This document shows, piece after piece, positions 7,161 to 14,895 of a DNA stretch of 55,661 bases; position 1 is the stretch's first letter; the number at the start of each line of letters is the position of its first letter. The position numbers and the translations under genes were made by a program. This stretch comes from a virus, in the IMG/VR virus record IMGVR_UViG_3300025122_000018, positions 1 to 55,661 of that record; one strand, written 5' to 3'. Under the pieces are notes generated by a model. It saw nothing but the letters and a program-made list of their open reading frames with translations, made no database searches and had not been told where the DNA came from.

Positions 7161-8794
7161 TATACTCGCCAGATCATCCTGACTTTTGGAACCCAGAGAT
7201 CTTTCTTCCTATGCTAAGCATAAGAACTAAGTCAGGAAAGGTTGAGCCATTTAATCTCTGGAGCCACCAGAAGATATTGGCCGCAGCCACAATGCGTTGT
7301 TACGCAGAGAGAAAGTGGTTGTGCCATGTTAAGCCCCGACAGGAAGGTAGCTCTACATTTTTTACTGGTCTTCTTTACCAGCATGTCGCGTTTAGATCTG
7401 GTTGTTATGCTGGCATAGTAGCCCATAAAAGAGAGGCTGCTGAGAAGTTAGCAAGGATAGCTATACGATATCATCAGACATGCCCGAGGCAGATAAGGCC
7501 ACTAAAAACTCCGGGGCTAAAAAGAACCTTAGAGTTTCCAAGAGATGGCGGTGGAGATAGTCTGCTGACTACTGCATCTACCAAAGATGATGAACCTTTG
7601 CGTGGTGATACTGCTCAGGTAGTCTTGGCGACAGAGATAAGTTCTTGGAGCGGCAGACAGGGCGAGGAGGCTTGGGCCTCGGTTCTTAACGCTGTTCCAG
7701 AAGAGGGCGGCATTGTGTTTGCTGAGAGCACACCCAAGTATTTTGGGGATCAACTACATAAAATATTTGAAGACTCTCACAAGTCTGGGTCTAAGTGGCT
7801 ATCAGTATTCATTCCGTGGACTATGGTTGATGAGTACCAGAAGAAGCCGCCTGTTGGATGGACCCCCCGACCAGAGGTGCTTGATTACGCAAATCAAAAT
7901 GGCCTTACACCTTCTCAGGCTTTTTGGATGCAAACCTCTGGGCTGCCTAAGTGCCGCAATAGCTTTTCTACATTTCAGGCAGAGTACCCAATTAATGAGG
8001 TAGATTGTTTTGGCTTGGCTGGAGATCCGGTATTTGATGTGGAAAAGCTGATGGCTATACTTAAACAGATGGACGGGGGAACGGGGATACTCAAGGAAAG
8101 CAAAGACTTCGAGACTTTCAAAAAGCCGGTGAAGGGGCATCGGTATATTATTGCTGTTGACCCAGCAAGCTCTTGGTCTAAAAAGGATAAGTTTGGGGTT
8201 GAGGTTGTAGACCTGTTCACCTGTGAGCAGGTTGCTGAGTATGAGGGACACATGGATGCCTACTCAATGGCCTCCATGCTTGCTAAGCTGGGCGCAGAAT
8301 ATAACAAGGCAGTCATATATGTTGAAGCAAATGGTGTTGGAGATGCTGTGTTGAGCCATCTCCTATCTCCATCTGTTGGGTATGATCGTGTCTATCATAG
8401 AACTAAGTCAAATGTGTTGAGCGCAGCCTCTGGTGGCTCTCCTGTTCCCGGTTGGTGGGCATCGTCACAATCTAAATCTTCTGCGATAAGTTTTTTAAGA
8501 GAACTCATACATGATGATTCTATTACGATACGCTCTCAGAGACTGATAAGACAGCTTATTCAGTATCGAGGACAATGGGATAAGTTGTCCCGCGATGCAC
8601 GGGGTGGCCACTACGACCTTACCGCAGCCTTCTCATTAGCTGCTTGGGCCTACCGTTATGAGGTTCAGCGTGGTAATATAAGAAAAGAGTCTACTCAGAG
8701 AGAATTGCGGAAAGCTGCTTTCGATAAGCTGTTGGAGAGGATAGAAGGCTCACATGATAATGATTGGAATACCCGATGGGGAAAACATATCTGA
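7157..8794 (+). CDS. terL: Terminase large subunit (545 aa)
   Basis: This is the DNA-packaging motor: an ATPase that pumps DNA through the portal and a nuclease that cuts concatemers. A Walker A-type loop KPRQEGSST lies at 59-67 and Walker B VVLATE with catalytic Glu at 155-160. The C-terminal RNase H-fold nuclease is marked by Asp335 (IIAVDPASS), Glu390 (VIYVEANG) and Asp487 (GHYDLTAA). Length is normal for the family. It is coupled to TerS by ATGA and followed 8 bases later by the portal gene, the classic packaging order. The packaging type (headful or defined ends) cannot be decided from sequence alone. Confidence 0.93.
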   Translation: MIYSPDHPDFWNPEIFLPMLSIRTKSGKVEPFNLWSHQKILAAATMRCYAERKWLCHVKPRQEGSSTFFTGLLYQHVAFRSGCYAGIVAHKREAAEKLARIAIRYHQTCPRQIRPLKTPGLKRTLEFPRDGGGDSLLTTASTKDDEPLRGDTAQVVLATEISSWSGRQGEEAWASVLNAVPEEGGIVFAESTPKYFGDQLHKIFEDSHKSGSKWLSVFIPWTMVDEYQKKPPVGWTPRPEVLDYANQNGLTPSQAFWMQTSGLPKCRNSFSTFQAEYPINEVDCFGLAGDPVFDVEKLMAILKQMDGGTGILKESKDFETFKKPVKGHRYIIAVDPASSWSKKDKFGVEVVDLFTCEQVAEYEGHMDAYSMASMLAKLGAEYNKAVIYVEANGVGDAVLSHLLSPSVGYDRVYHRTKSNVLSAASGGSPVPGWWASSQSKSSAISFLRELIHDDSITIRSQRLIRQLIQYRGQWDKLSRDARGGHYDLTAAFSLAAWAYRYEVQRGNIRKESTQRELRKAAFDKLLERIEGSHDNDWNTRWGKHI

Positions 8795-8802
8795 GGTAAC
8801 TG

Positions 8803-10602
8803 ATGGCAAATGAAACTCAAGAAAGCTCTTACGACTCAGCGACACCCACGAAGTCGGAGATGAAGGAAGAGAAGAGAAAGCGAAGAATGATGGGGTTGGT
8901 CCAGCAAACCGAGAAGTGGTTTAAGGATAATCTCGCCGATGAGGCTGTTCGGAATCTTGCCTACTATCGTGGTAAGTTTTGGGCTGGTGATGGGTACGGA
9001 ACCAACGCAAAGATTAGAAGTTATGCGGCGCAGAAAAACGAGATATTTCCTATTATTGATACAATAGTATCAAGCTTGGCAATGGATCTCCCGCAGGTTG
9101 AGGCTCAGGATATGAGGGCGACAACCGCAGATGAGCCTACCAGACAGACAGACGAAACTATTCAGGGTCGCAGAATATCGGCAGCAATGAATTGGTTTGC
9201 TGAGAGAGATGAGCTTGATGGAGTTGTTCAGGAGTTGGTGTTACACGCCCTCTTGTTCCGATCATCTGTGGTAAAAGTATCTTGGTCATCTGCTTTGGGT
9301 CGGCCAGTTTGGAGAACTAAGCTTCCTTGGGAAATTCACTTTGACCCAATGGCAAAAAGGGTATCAGATGCTGCGTGGTGCTTTGAGAGGTTTAACATCC
9401 ATATTGATGACCTCAATAGTCGAATCAAGTCGGATGTATATTCTAAACCAAAAAAGGGAATTAAACCTGATTCTTATCCGCGAACACTGGTTGAGGCTCA
9501 CGATAAAGATCTCGATTCAAGACAAGAACAACTGAAACAGCTTGGGCTTAAAGAATATATTTCTATTGTTGAGTTTTGGGATTTTAGGGCTGGTAAGTTA
9601 TACCACCTCCATCCCCCAACAGGACAAATACTAATGGAAGCGGCCATTCCCTATGGCAGACCTTACGAGGTTTTGGTCTTCCATAACGGCGTAGGTCGAA
9701 TTGGCGGCATTTCTGATGTAAGCCTTATCGCTGAATTGCAGCGTGATATTAATGAATTGGTTAGTGCCCGTAGAGAGATTGTTTCACGACTTCCGCGCAG
9801 GATGCTTGTTGATTCTTCTTTGTTCAGATCTGATGATGAGTTTTCTCGTTGGAAGAACTCAAGAACTTGGGAGCCACAACTCATTCAGAAACCGATGGAT
9901 GGGAAGATAGCTGATCGAATATTCGTTACACCACCAATGGATACTACCTTTGATTTCAACAAATGCTTAGAAGAAGAGGTTGATGGAGTTAGGAGAATCG
10001 TTGGTGAGGCAGACTACCAGAGAGGACAAGTAAATAATATTCGCACAGCGGCTGAGGCCAATGCTCTTAGAGGCGCTGTTGAGGGTCGCATTAATATACG
10101 AATGAAGAAGCTTGTTCGGGTCGTTAAGGCGATGTTTGAGCGTGGCCTTGATGTTACAAGGTGGGCTGTAGCCAATCCAGAGGAATCGGGGATAGACCTA
10201 GATAAGCTGACCCAGCAGACCCAGAGCGATGTTAGCGGTGATGTTCTTCGTAAGGACTTTCTTGAGGGCGCGGTTAGCTTCAGGCTACTTCCGTTCTCAC
10301 CACTAATGGAAGATAAGAATGCTCGAAGGGAAAGCTTGGCCATGCTTCTGCCACCATTACTAGGTGGGCCGATGGCTGAAGAGTTTGATTTGCATGAGTT
10401 GGGCAGGGAGATTGTCGAACTGTTTGGGTGGAGGCCGTCCATTGTTAGGCCCAAGAAGAAAGATCTCCCAACAACAAAGGAAGCGTCTAAGGACTTATTG
10501 GCCTCTGAAGGCGAGGCCATGCTACAGTCTGGTCAGCCCCCAGCGGAAGGCGTTCCTCCAGATATAGCTCAAGCAATATCACCCATTGGACAGCAGGTAT
10601 AG
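8803..10602 (+). CDS. Portal protein (599 aa)
   Basis: GAGGTAAC precedes the ATG. The product has the length and order of podovirus portals: a charged helical N-terminus, a central wing with alternating beta segments (residues 150-290), then the long stem and tunnel helices (ISDVSLIAELQRDINELVSA) and a region around NIRTAAEANALRGAVEGRIN. The C-terminus is Pro-rich and probably flexible. It would form the dodecameric ring at the unique vertex that docks TerL and later the connector. Adjacency to TerL and scaffold supports the call; there is no short diagnostic motif. Confidence 0.85.
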   Translation: MANETQESSYDSATPTKSEMKEEKRKRRMMGLVQQTEKWFKDNLADEAVRNLAYYRGKFWAGDGYGTNAKIRSYAAQKNEIFPIIDTIVSSLAMDLPQVEAQDMRATTADEPTRQTDETIQGRRISAAMNWFAERDELDGVVQELVLHALLFRSSVVKVSWSSALGRPVWRTKLPWEIHFDPMAKRVSDAAWCFERFNIHIDDLNSRIKSDVYSKPKKGIKPDSYPRTLVEAHDKDLDSRQEQLKQLGLKEYISIVEFWDFRAGKLYHLHPPTGQILMEAAIPYGRPYEVLVFHNGVGRIGGISDVSLIAELQRDINELVSARREIVSRLPRRMLVDSSLFRSDDEFSRWKNSRTWEPQLIQKPMDGKIADRIFVTPPMDTTFDFNKCLEEEVDGVRRIVGEADYQRGQVNNIRTAAEANALRGAVEGRINIRMKKLVRVVKAMFERGLDVTRWAVANPEESGIDLDKLTQQTQSDVSGDVLRKDFLEGAVSFRLLPFSPLMEDKNARRESLAMLLPPLLGGPMAEEFDLHELGREIVELFGWRPSIVRPKKKDLPTTKEASKDLLASEGEAMLQSGQPPAEGVPPDIAQAISPIGQQV

Positions 10603-10604
10603 TT

Positions 10605-11009
10605 ATGAAACTTAAAAAGTTAGCAGGTATGGCAAGCGGTGGAGACACCAATACAGTAAGGGTTTTAATGATGGTTCTTCCTGAAGGCATGATGCCGGAA
10701 GGGGCAGATCCAACAGGCTTTGCGGAAAAATTATCGAAAGATGACTCGACCGCTGACTTTGACCTTTCTGACTCAGACGCAGATTTTGTTGATAAGATGG
10801 GAATCAAAGATGAAGATATTGAGGGTGACGATCCAATGTCTGATGATGAGGGAACAGGATTTCCAGACATGAAGCTAACAAAGGGAATCGCACAGGCACT
10901 AAAGGGTCTTGGTTTAGATGACCATACAGAAAAGATAGTATGTAATGCTATCTATGATGGGATTCTTGGTGGGAAAATCTTTCCGAGAAACGAGAAAGGA
11001 CAAGACTAA
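10605..11009 (+). CDS. Acidic hypothetical late protein (134 aa)
   Basis: The gene starts 2 bases after the portal stop. Residues 50-90 are very acidic (DDSTADFDLSDSDADFVDKM and the following EDIEGDD). The C-terminal third is more compact (KGIAQALKGLGLDDHTEKIV). No membrane segment or catalytic motif is seen. Its place between portal and scaffold suggests a head-assembly accessory, perhaps a chaperone or portal-associated protein. No family is recognised. Confidence 0.6.
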   Translation: MKLKKLAGMASGGDTNTVRVLMMVLPEGMMPEGADPTGFAEKLSKDDSTADFDLSDSDADFVDKMGIKDEDIEGDDPMSDDEGTGFPDMKLTKGIAQALKGLGLDDHTEKIVCNAIYDGILGGKIFPRNEKGQD

Positions 11010-11010
11010 T

Positions 11011-11550
11011 ATGCCTATATATGATTTTACTTGCACTGATGGCCATGAGTTTGAGGAGCTTATCCGTGGGCACGATGTTGTTACAGTTTCCTGCACTGTT
11101 GAGGGCTGTACCTGTATTGCAAATAAGAAAAATGTATACGCCGTAACTACTGTTGGACCTGTCTCCAGTGATCTAGAAGCATTCAATTCAACGCTCTTAA
11201 GCCCAAGACAAAGGGCGGCTGGAATAGAATTGAAAACAAAAAAACAAATTGAAGCATACGAAAGAATGAGAGGACTGCGCCGCCATGATCCCAATTCTAT
11301 AAGCACAAAGGCGGCCATCTCCGACACGCTAGACGACCACCATGATATAATGAAAATTAAGAAGCAGGACGGTTGTGACGCAGCCGCCGATCATGTTTAT
11401 AAGACTGAAATGCAACAAGCCACAGGATGGAACAATGCCGAGTACTCAAATTGGAAACGAACCCACGATGCCGCAAAAACCGCAGCCCTCGATGGCAGGG
11501 TCGGACTTGAATCAGTTGACAGAAGAACAACTGATGAATCTTCCTCTTGA
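11011..11550 (+). CDS. FmdB-like zinc-ribbon protein with extended C-terminus (179 aa)
   Basis: ATG 11011 is chosen over in-frame upstream codons because MPIYDFTC is the characteristic FmdB-type opening. It follows the previous stop by one base. Cysteines near residues 8 and 28-35 (CTVEGCTC) could make an irregular zinc knuckle. Residues 60-179 are helical and charged (SPRQRAAGIELKTKKQIEAY) and unlike short FmdB proteins. The 3' 116 bases are also read in another frame by the next gene, an extensive overlap. A second FmdB-type protein lies at 47082. The role in the head cluster is unknown. Confidence 0.65.
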   Translation: MPIYDFTCTDGHEFEELIRGHDVVTVSCTVEGCTCIANKKNVYAVTTVGPVSSDLEAFNSTLLSPRQRAAGIELKTKKQIEAYERMRGLRRHDPNSISTKAAISDTLDDHHDIMKIKKQDGCDAAADHVYKTEMQQATGWNNAEYSNWKRTHDAAKTAALDGRVGLESVDRRTTDESSS

Positions 11551-12031
11551 GGATTTAGAAGCATTGGTAATGGATAGGTCTTCTCAATTAGCTGCTATGG
11601 GTGCCCCTATGGACCCATTACAGGGTCAGGGAGCAATGAGTCCTTCCGATGTTCCGGGTGGCGGGGCGGTTCCGCTAAATCCAGAAACTGTCATGGCTGC
11701 AACAGCAGTGCTTGTCGAGGCTGGATTTCTTCCAGAAGCTACAGCAGAGCTTAGCCCACCCGTTTTAGCCGCGCTTCAGTCTTTTGTTGACAAGTTGCGT
11801 CCGGGGCTTTATGACTTGTCTAGCCAACAAGATTTGTCGGAGGTAATTGATGGTATCGCAAACGGAACAATCGGACTTGAACTCGCAGGACGAGGCGGAG
11901 AGCCAGCCCCAGTCGGACCAGCCCCAATCCCAGCCGGAGCAGGTGGACCTGCCGGACCAGCCCCAGCCGGACCAGCCCCAGCCGGACCTCTCGCTGGACC
12001 AGCCGGAGGAGTCCCACCAGCAGGATACTAG
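11435..12031 (+). CDS. Gly/Pro/Ala-rich late protein with collagen-like tail (198 aa)
   Basis: ATG 11435 has AGGATGG upstream and lies well inside the preceding gene, in a different frame. Later ATGs at 11468 and 11495 are alternatives. Residues 20-150 are acidic and helical (LNQLTEEQLMNLPLEDLEAL). The last 45 residues are a GPAPAGP-type low-complexity tail. The bases encoding that tail simultaneously encode the N-terminus of the scaffold protein in another frame. Because both neighbours overlap it, this gene is read for much of its length as dual-coding DNA. Its function is unknown, perhaps a head-assembly accessory. Confidence 0.6.
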   Translation: MPSTQIGNEPTMPQKPQPSMAGSDLNQLTEEQLMNLPLEDLEALVMDRSSQLAAMGAPMDPLQGQGAMSPSDVPGGGAVPLNPETVMAATAVLVEAGFLPEATAELSPPVLAALQSFVDKLRPGLYDLSSQQDLSEVIDGIANGTIGLELAGRGGEPAPVGPAPIPAGAGGPAGPAPAGPAPAGPLAGPAGGVPPAGY

Positions 12032-12779
12032 CGAACCCGAAGAGCTTAGTGCTGAGCCAGAATCGCCGATACCGGCAGCGGAAGAGCCTGTTGCTTCTGA
12101 GCCAGAACAGGTTGAGGTAGCTTCTGATCATGCCGATGATGTGCAGTATGCAGATCTAAATGATGTTGCCGCTAAGTTCGAGAGTATGTCTCCAGAACTT
12201 AAGTCTCATGTATCTCCTATTCTGACTATGGCGAGATCCGCACAGACCTCTTACGAGATTGCTGCTCAGAAGTACGAGAGCGCAAAGGCCGAGCTTGTTC
12301 AGTTCGCAGAAGACCTTAAGGACTATGGTGTAGATTCTGAGCCGATCATAGAAAAATTTCAGAGCCAGCAACAGAAAATAGCTGAGCTTAATGATTCTAT
12401 TGTTTCAACAACTTGGTCAGCCTTTATGGTGTCGAATCCAAATTATAAGGAACAGCCACAAAAACTTCAAAATGTTTTTAGCGAAATTGTCAGTACTATG
12501 CTGGACAGATTTCCGGGCAGATCAACGCTTGACAAGTTGAACGCTGCATACAAATATGCTCATTACTCAGTCGGCCCAGAAACGAAGAAGGTAAAGGCTG
12601 TTCAGGCTAAACCCGCTGTACCAAAACCAGTGGTACAGAAGCCCCCTGTTAATGTTGACAGTAAGGCCCAATCACTTGTCAATGATGGGCGGGTTTCCGG
12701 CTCTCAATCCATGTTGGATGTTGCGGATATGAGTTGGGACGAGATACTTGACAGACACAAGCACTTGCTTGGTGATTAA
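11850..12779 (+). CDS. Putative capsid scaffolding protein (309 aa)
   Basis: CGGAGG at 11838-11843 fixes the ATG at 11850. The protein is strongly acidic with a Gln/Pro/Asp/Glu-rich disordered N-terminus of about 80 residues (QPQPDQPQPD), then a long helical region (residues 115-210) and a Lys-rich segment (KKVKAVQAKPAVPKPVVQKP). The C-terminus is amphipathic (MSWDEILDRHKHLLGD). Acidic, helical and placed immediately before the capsid gene is the standard picture of a scaffold, whose basic or amphipathic C-terminus usually binds coat protein. The first 182 bases overlap the preceding gene out of frame. Confidence 0.75.
   Translation: MVSQTEQSDLNSQDEAESQPQSDQPQSQPEQVDLPDQPQPDQPQPDLSLDQPEESHQQDTSEPEELSAEPESPIPAAEEPVASEPEQVEVASDHADDVQYADLNDVAAKFESMSPELKSHVSPILTMARSAQTSYEIAAQKYESAKAELVQFAEDLKDYGVDSEPIIEKFQSQQQKIAELNDSIVSTTWSAFMVSNPNYKEQPQKLQNVFSEIVSTMLDRFPGRSTLDKLNAAYKYAHYSVGPETKKVKAVQAKPAVPKPVVQKPPVNVDSKAQSLVNDGRVSGSQSMLDVADMSWDEILDRHKHLLGD
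11901..12012 (+). repeat. 15-base-period repeat translated in two frames
   Basis: Imperfect copies of a 15-base unit (GGACCAGCCCCAGCC) fill this stretch. The unit length is divisible by three, so each frame yields a regular peptide repeat: GPAPA in the collagen-like protein and DQPQP in the scaffold. Both reading frames stay open through the whole repeat. Confidence 0.85.
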
Positions 12780-12799
12780 CTTTTGCATGGGAGTGGGTA

Positions 12800-13873
12800 A
12801 TGGCCCTTCTAGAATACGCAACATTTACGGTGCCCGATGTAGTTAAGAAGTCGGTCAACTCATTTTATAACCAAGACCCACTTCTTCAGGCACTTCAGTC
12901 TCGTCACAAGGTCAAACGATCTGGCGGAACTCATGTTCGTATTCGTCGCATCAAGTCCGGCCACTCTAAGGTTGTTGAGATCAATGCAACTAATATGGGT
13001 GTCCCTCTCAATAAGCTGGAGACATTCAGCCAAATGACAGGTGATTGGGCGCGATATATTAAGCCCATTATTCTGCCTCATATTGATCGTGACCGTATGC
13101 AGAGTAAAGAGGATCGTGCAACTTGGGTTAAGGATACAACCGAAGCCGCTATGATCAGCCTTAAGAACGATGTTCTTCGTCGTCTTTATATCGGTGACTC
13201 TACTACTACTGCTCTTTCTGGTCTTGGAACCCTTAACGGCGCTATCGCTGCTAACGGTACTAGCTCTGGTTTGACTGAGGGCGCTTTGCGCTTCCAGACA
13301 CCTACGGCTCAGGCTGCTTCCGGCCTCGGATACCTGAACGAGACTCGCGTCGAGGATACAGTGAACTTCCTTGATAACTGGTACAACCAGTATGTTGCTC
13401 ACACCGGAGTCGGAACTGACTTCTTGAAAACTGCCGAGCAGATCAAGATCACTGCTGATACATTCACAGAGGATAGCGAAGGCATCTCTCTGGGTGTCCT
13501 CAGTATTGCTGATCAGGTTGCTCTTGGTGAAGAGGTTCGCTCTTATCCCGGCGGCTCTAATGCTGGCGCCATCATGTATACACCTGAAGATATCAAGTCT
13601 GGTAAGGCTCATCCTACCGTCTGGATGGTCGGCGGTGTTCGTTACTACAGCAACCGATGGATGACAGCAGCCAACATGACCAAGACTGGCGCTTGCTACT
13701 TGCTCAATCCAAATGCTATCGAGTACTGGGTCAACGCCAACAATGATTTCCGTGCTACTAAGTTCACGGATCATCTCGCTACTTCAAACCAAGATGCAGA
13801 CATTGGATACATTGTCCTTGAATCTCAGTTTGTTGTTCCTAACCTTCTTGCTAATGGCTGCACATCTACTTGA
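12800..13873 (+). CDS. Major capsid protein (357 aa)
   Basis: GGGAGTGGG precedes the ATG. The protein has a mixed alpha/beta composition, an N-terminal helical region (PDVVKKSVNSFYNQDPLLQA), a basic beta hairpin (THVRIRRIKSGHSK) that could serve as an E-loop, and a long helix around TTEAAMISLKNDVLRRLYIG, consistent with an HK97-type fold. Codon choice in this gene is richer in C-ending codons than its neighbours (CGT/CGC, GGC, AAC), as expected for a very highly expressed protein. Position after the scaffold and before decoration proteins settles the call. The exact family cannot be named. Confidence 0.85.
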   Translation: MALLEYATFTVPDVVKKSVNSFYNQDPLLQALQSRHKVKRSGGTHVRIRRIKSGHSKVVEINATNMGVPLNKLETFSQMTGDWARYIKPIILPHIDRDRMQSKEDRATWVKDTTEAAMISLKNDVLRRLYIGDSTTTALSGLGTLNGAIAANGTSSGLTEGALRFQTPTAQAASGLGYLNETRVEDTVNFLDNWYNQYVAHTGVGTDFLKTAEQIKITADTFTEDSEGISLGVLSIADQVALGEEVRSYPGGSNAGAIMYTPEDIKSGKAHPTVWMVGGVRYYSNRWMTAANMTKTGACYLLNPNAIEYWVNANNDFRATKFTDHLATSNQDADIGYIVLESQFVVPNLLANGCTST

Positions 13874-13893
13874 TAGGTAGATAGGAGAATAAA

Positions 13894-14373
13894 ATGATTG
13901 GACCTATTGTATATCTAAGTGATCCTTCGGAGACATCGACAAGCCAAATGGCACCTGTCGGTACTATTCGTTCGTATCTTCACACAACTTACGGCTACCA
14001 ACAGTATCGCGCTGTCAAATGTGCGGAAGCTGGTGTCAGTGCCGGGATTGCTGTTGTTTGGAAGAGCGGATCAACGACTGGTGAGGTCGAGCTTCCTGCC
14101 GCTGCGAACGCAGAAGTGAATAAGATTGCTGGTATCGCCCAGCAAGCTATTGCAAACGCAAGCTATGGCTGGGTCTTGTGCTCAGGCGAAGGCCAAGCGA
14201 TGGCTGGAGAGGCTGTTACTATTGACAATCTGATGTTCACTACTGGCACTATTGGTCATGTGGATGACGCGGCTACTGCCAGCGCCATTGAAAATGCCGC
14301 TTTCGGCACCTTCATCACAGGAACATCATCACCAGATGAACTTGTTCGTGTGCGCGTGAGTGGTCTTCTCTAG
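13894..14373 (+). CDS. Putative capsid decoration (cement) protein (159 aa)
   Basis: GGAG precedes the ATG. The protein is small, Ala/Gly/Thr/Val-rich and beta-dominated (AGIAVVWKSGSTTGEVELPA, GWVLCSGEGQAMAGEAVTID). This matches the head-fibre or cement proteins often encoded right after major capsid genes. It shares the high-expression codon style of the capsid gene. It would sit on the outer capsid surface and stabilise expanded heads. A hairpin follows its stop. Confidence 0.65.
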   Translation: MIGPIVYLSDPSETSTSQMAPVGTIRSYLHTTYGYQQYRAVKCAEAGVSAGIAVVWKSGSTTGEVELPAAANAEVNKIAGIAQQAIANASYGWVLCSGEGQAMAGEAVTIDNLMFTTGTIGHVDDAATASAIENAAFGTFITGTSSPDELVRVRVSGLL

Positions 14374-14382
14374 TCACTAACA

Positions 14383-14406
14383 GAGTAGGGGCTTAGGCTC
14401 CTACTC
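14383..14406 (+). other. Intercistronic hairpin between decoration genes
   Basis: GAGTAGGGGC-TTAG-GCTCCTACTC forms a 10-bp stem with one G-U pair and a four-base loop. No T-run follows, so it is unlikely to terminate. It could protect the upstream capsid/decoration mRNA from 3' decay or be a processing site. The ribosome site of the next gene (TTGGAGG) lies just after it. Confidence 0.6.
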
Positions 14407-14418
14407 CTTGGAGGCTAA

Positions 14419-14823
14419 ATGCCAAAACCTATCAAGTACGCAACCATTGGTTCACACAGCCTGTCGAATACGGCTTCGGTTAGCGGTGCGCTGGTAACGG
14501 ACGGAACTGCTGGCTCAGCTACTCCTTTGGGGAGATGTCGGCTGGTTTCTCTGGAATGTACTATTGCATCTGGAAGTAGTCTCACTACTGCTGCCAATGT
14601 TCCAAACGTCTACCTAGCTAAAGATGCTGATGGTTATCACCCGATTACAGATGCGAATACCAGCACCAAGCTTGGGACACTGTTTACTTCCGCTATAGGT
14701 GGCTTCTCAATTAGACTTGAACAGGATGCTTATATCGAAGGTTCCGTTTATGCTGTAGGAAAGCTGGCCTCTGGTGACTCTGGAACAGGAACTTGGAAGT
14801 TGACGTTCGTTCAGGGCGGCTAA
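14419..14823 (+). CDS. Second putative head-decoration protein (134 aa)
   Basis: TGGAGG is correctly placed before the ATG. The product is Ser/Thr/Ala/Gly-rich and beta-rich, with no Lys-rich or catalytic region, resembling small capsid-surface proteins. It is bounded by a hairpin upstream and a rho-independent terminator downstream, so it ends the high-expression capsid transcript. Similarity to the 159-aa protein is only compositional. A minor head or head-tail joining role remains possible. Confidence 0.6.
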   Translation: MPKPIKYATIGSHSLSNTASVSGALVTDGTAGSATPLGRCRLVSLECTIASGSSLTTAANVPNVYLAKDADGYHPITDANTSTKLGTLFTSAIGGFSIRLEQDAYIEGSVYAVGKLASGDSGTGTWKLTFVQGG

Positions 14824-14828
14824 TTTAA

Positions 14829-14885
14829 TCTGATGTTTATCAGACAGGGCTTCCGCGTTATAGTACACGGGAGCCTTTTTTATTA
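14829..14885 (+). terminator. Rho-independent terminator after the capsid block
   Basis: Two hairpins lie in tandem. The first is TCTGAT-GTTT-ATCAGA (14829-14844). The second is GGCTTCCG paired with CGGGAGCC (14848-14875, one G-U pair, 12-base loop), followed directly by TTTTTTATT. The second has the form of an intrinsic terminator. It probably lowers read-through from the abundant capsid mRNA into the tail genes, whose own ATG is at 14896. Confidence 0.8.
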
Positions 14886-14895
14886 GGGGAAGCAA

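Noticed and set aside
12860-13774. 304-codon minus frame antisense to the capsid gene
   Set aside because: An open antisense frame is common opposite genes with strong codon bias. No ribosome site, and the composition (Ser/Ile/Val/Leu/Cys-rich) is not protein-like.
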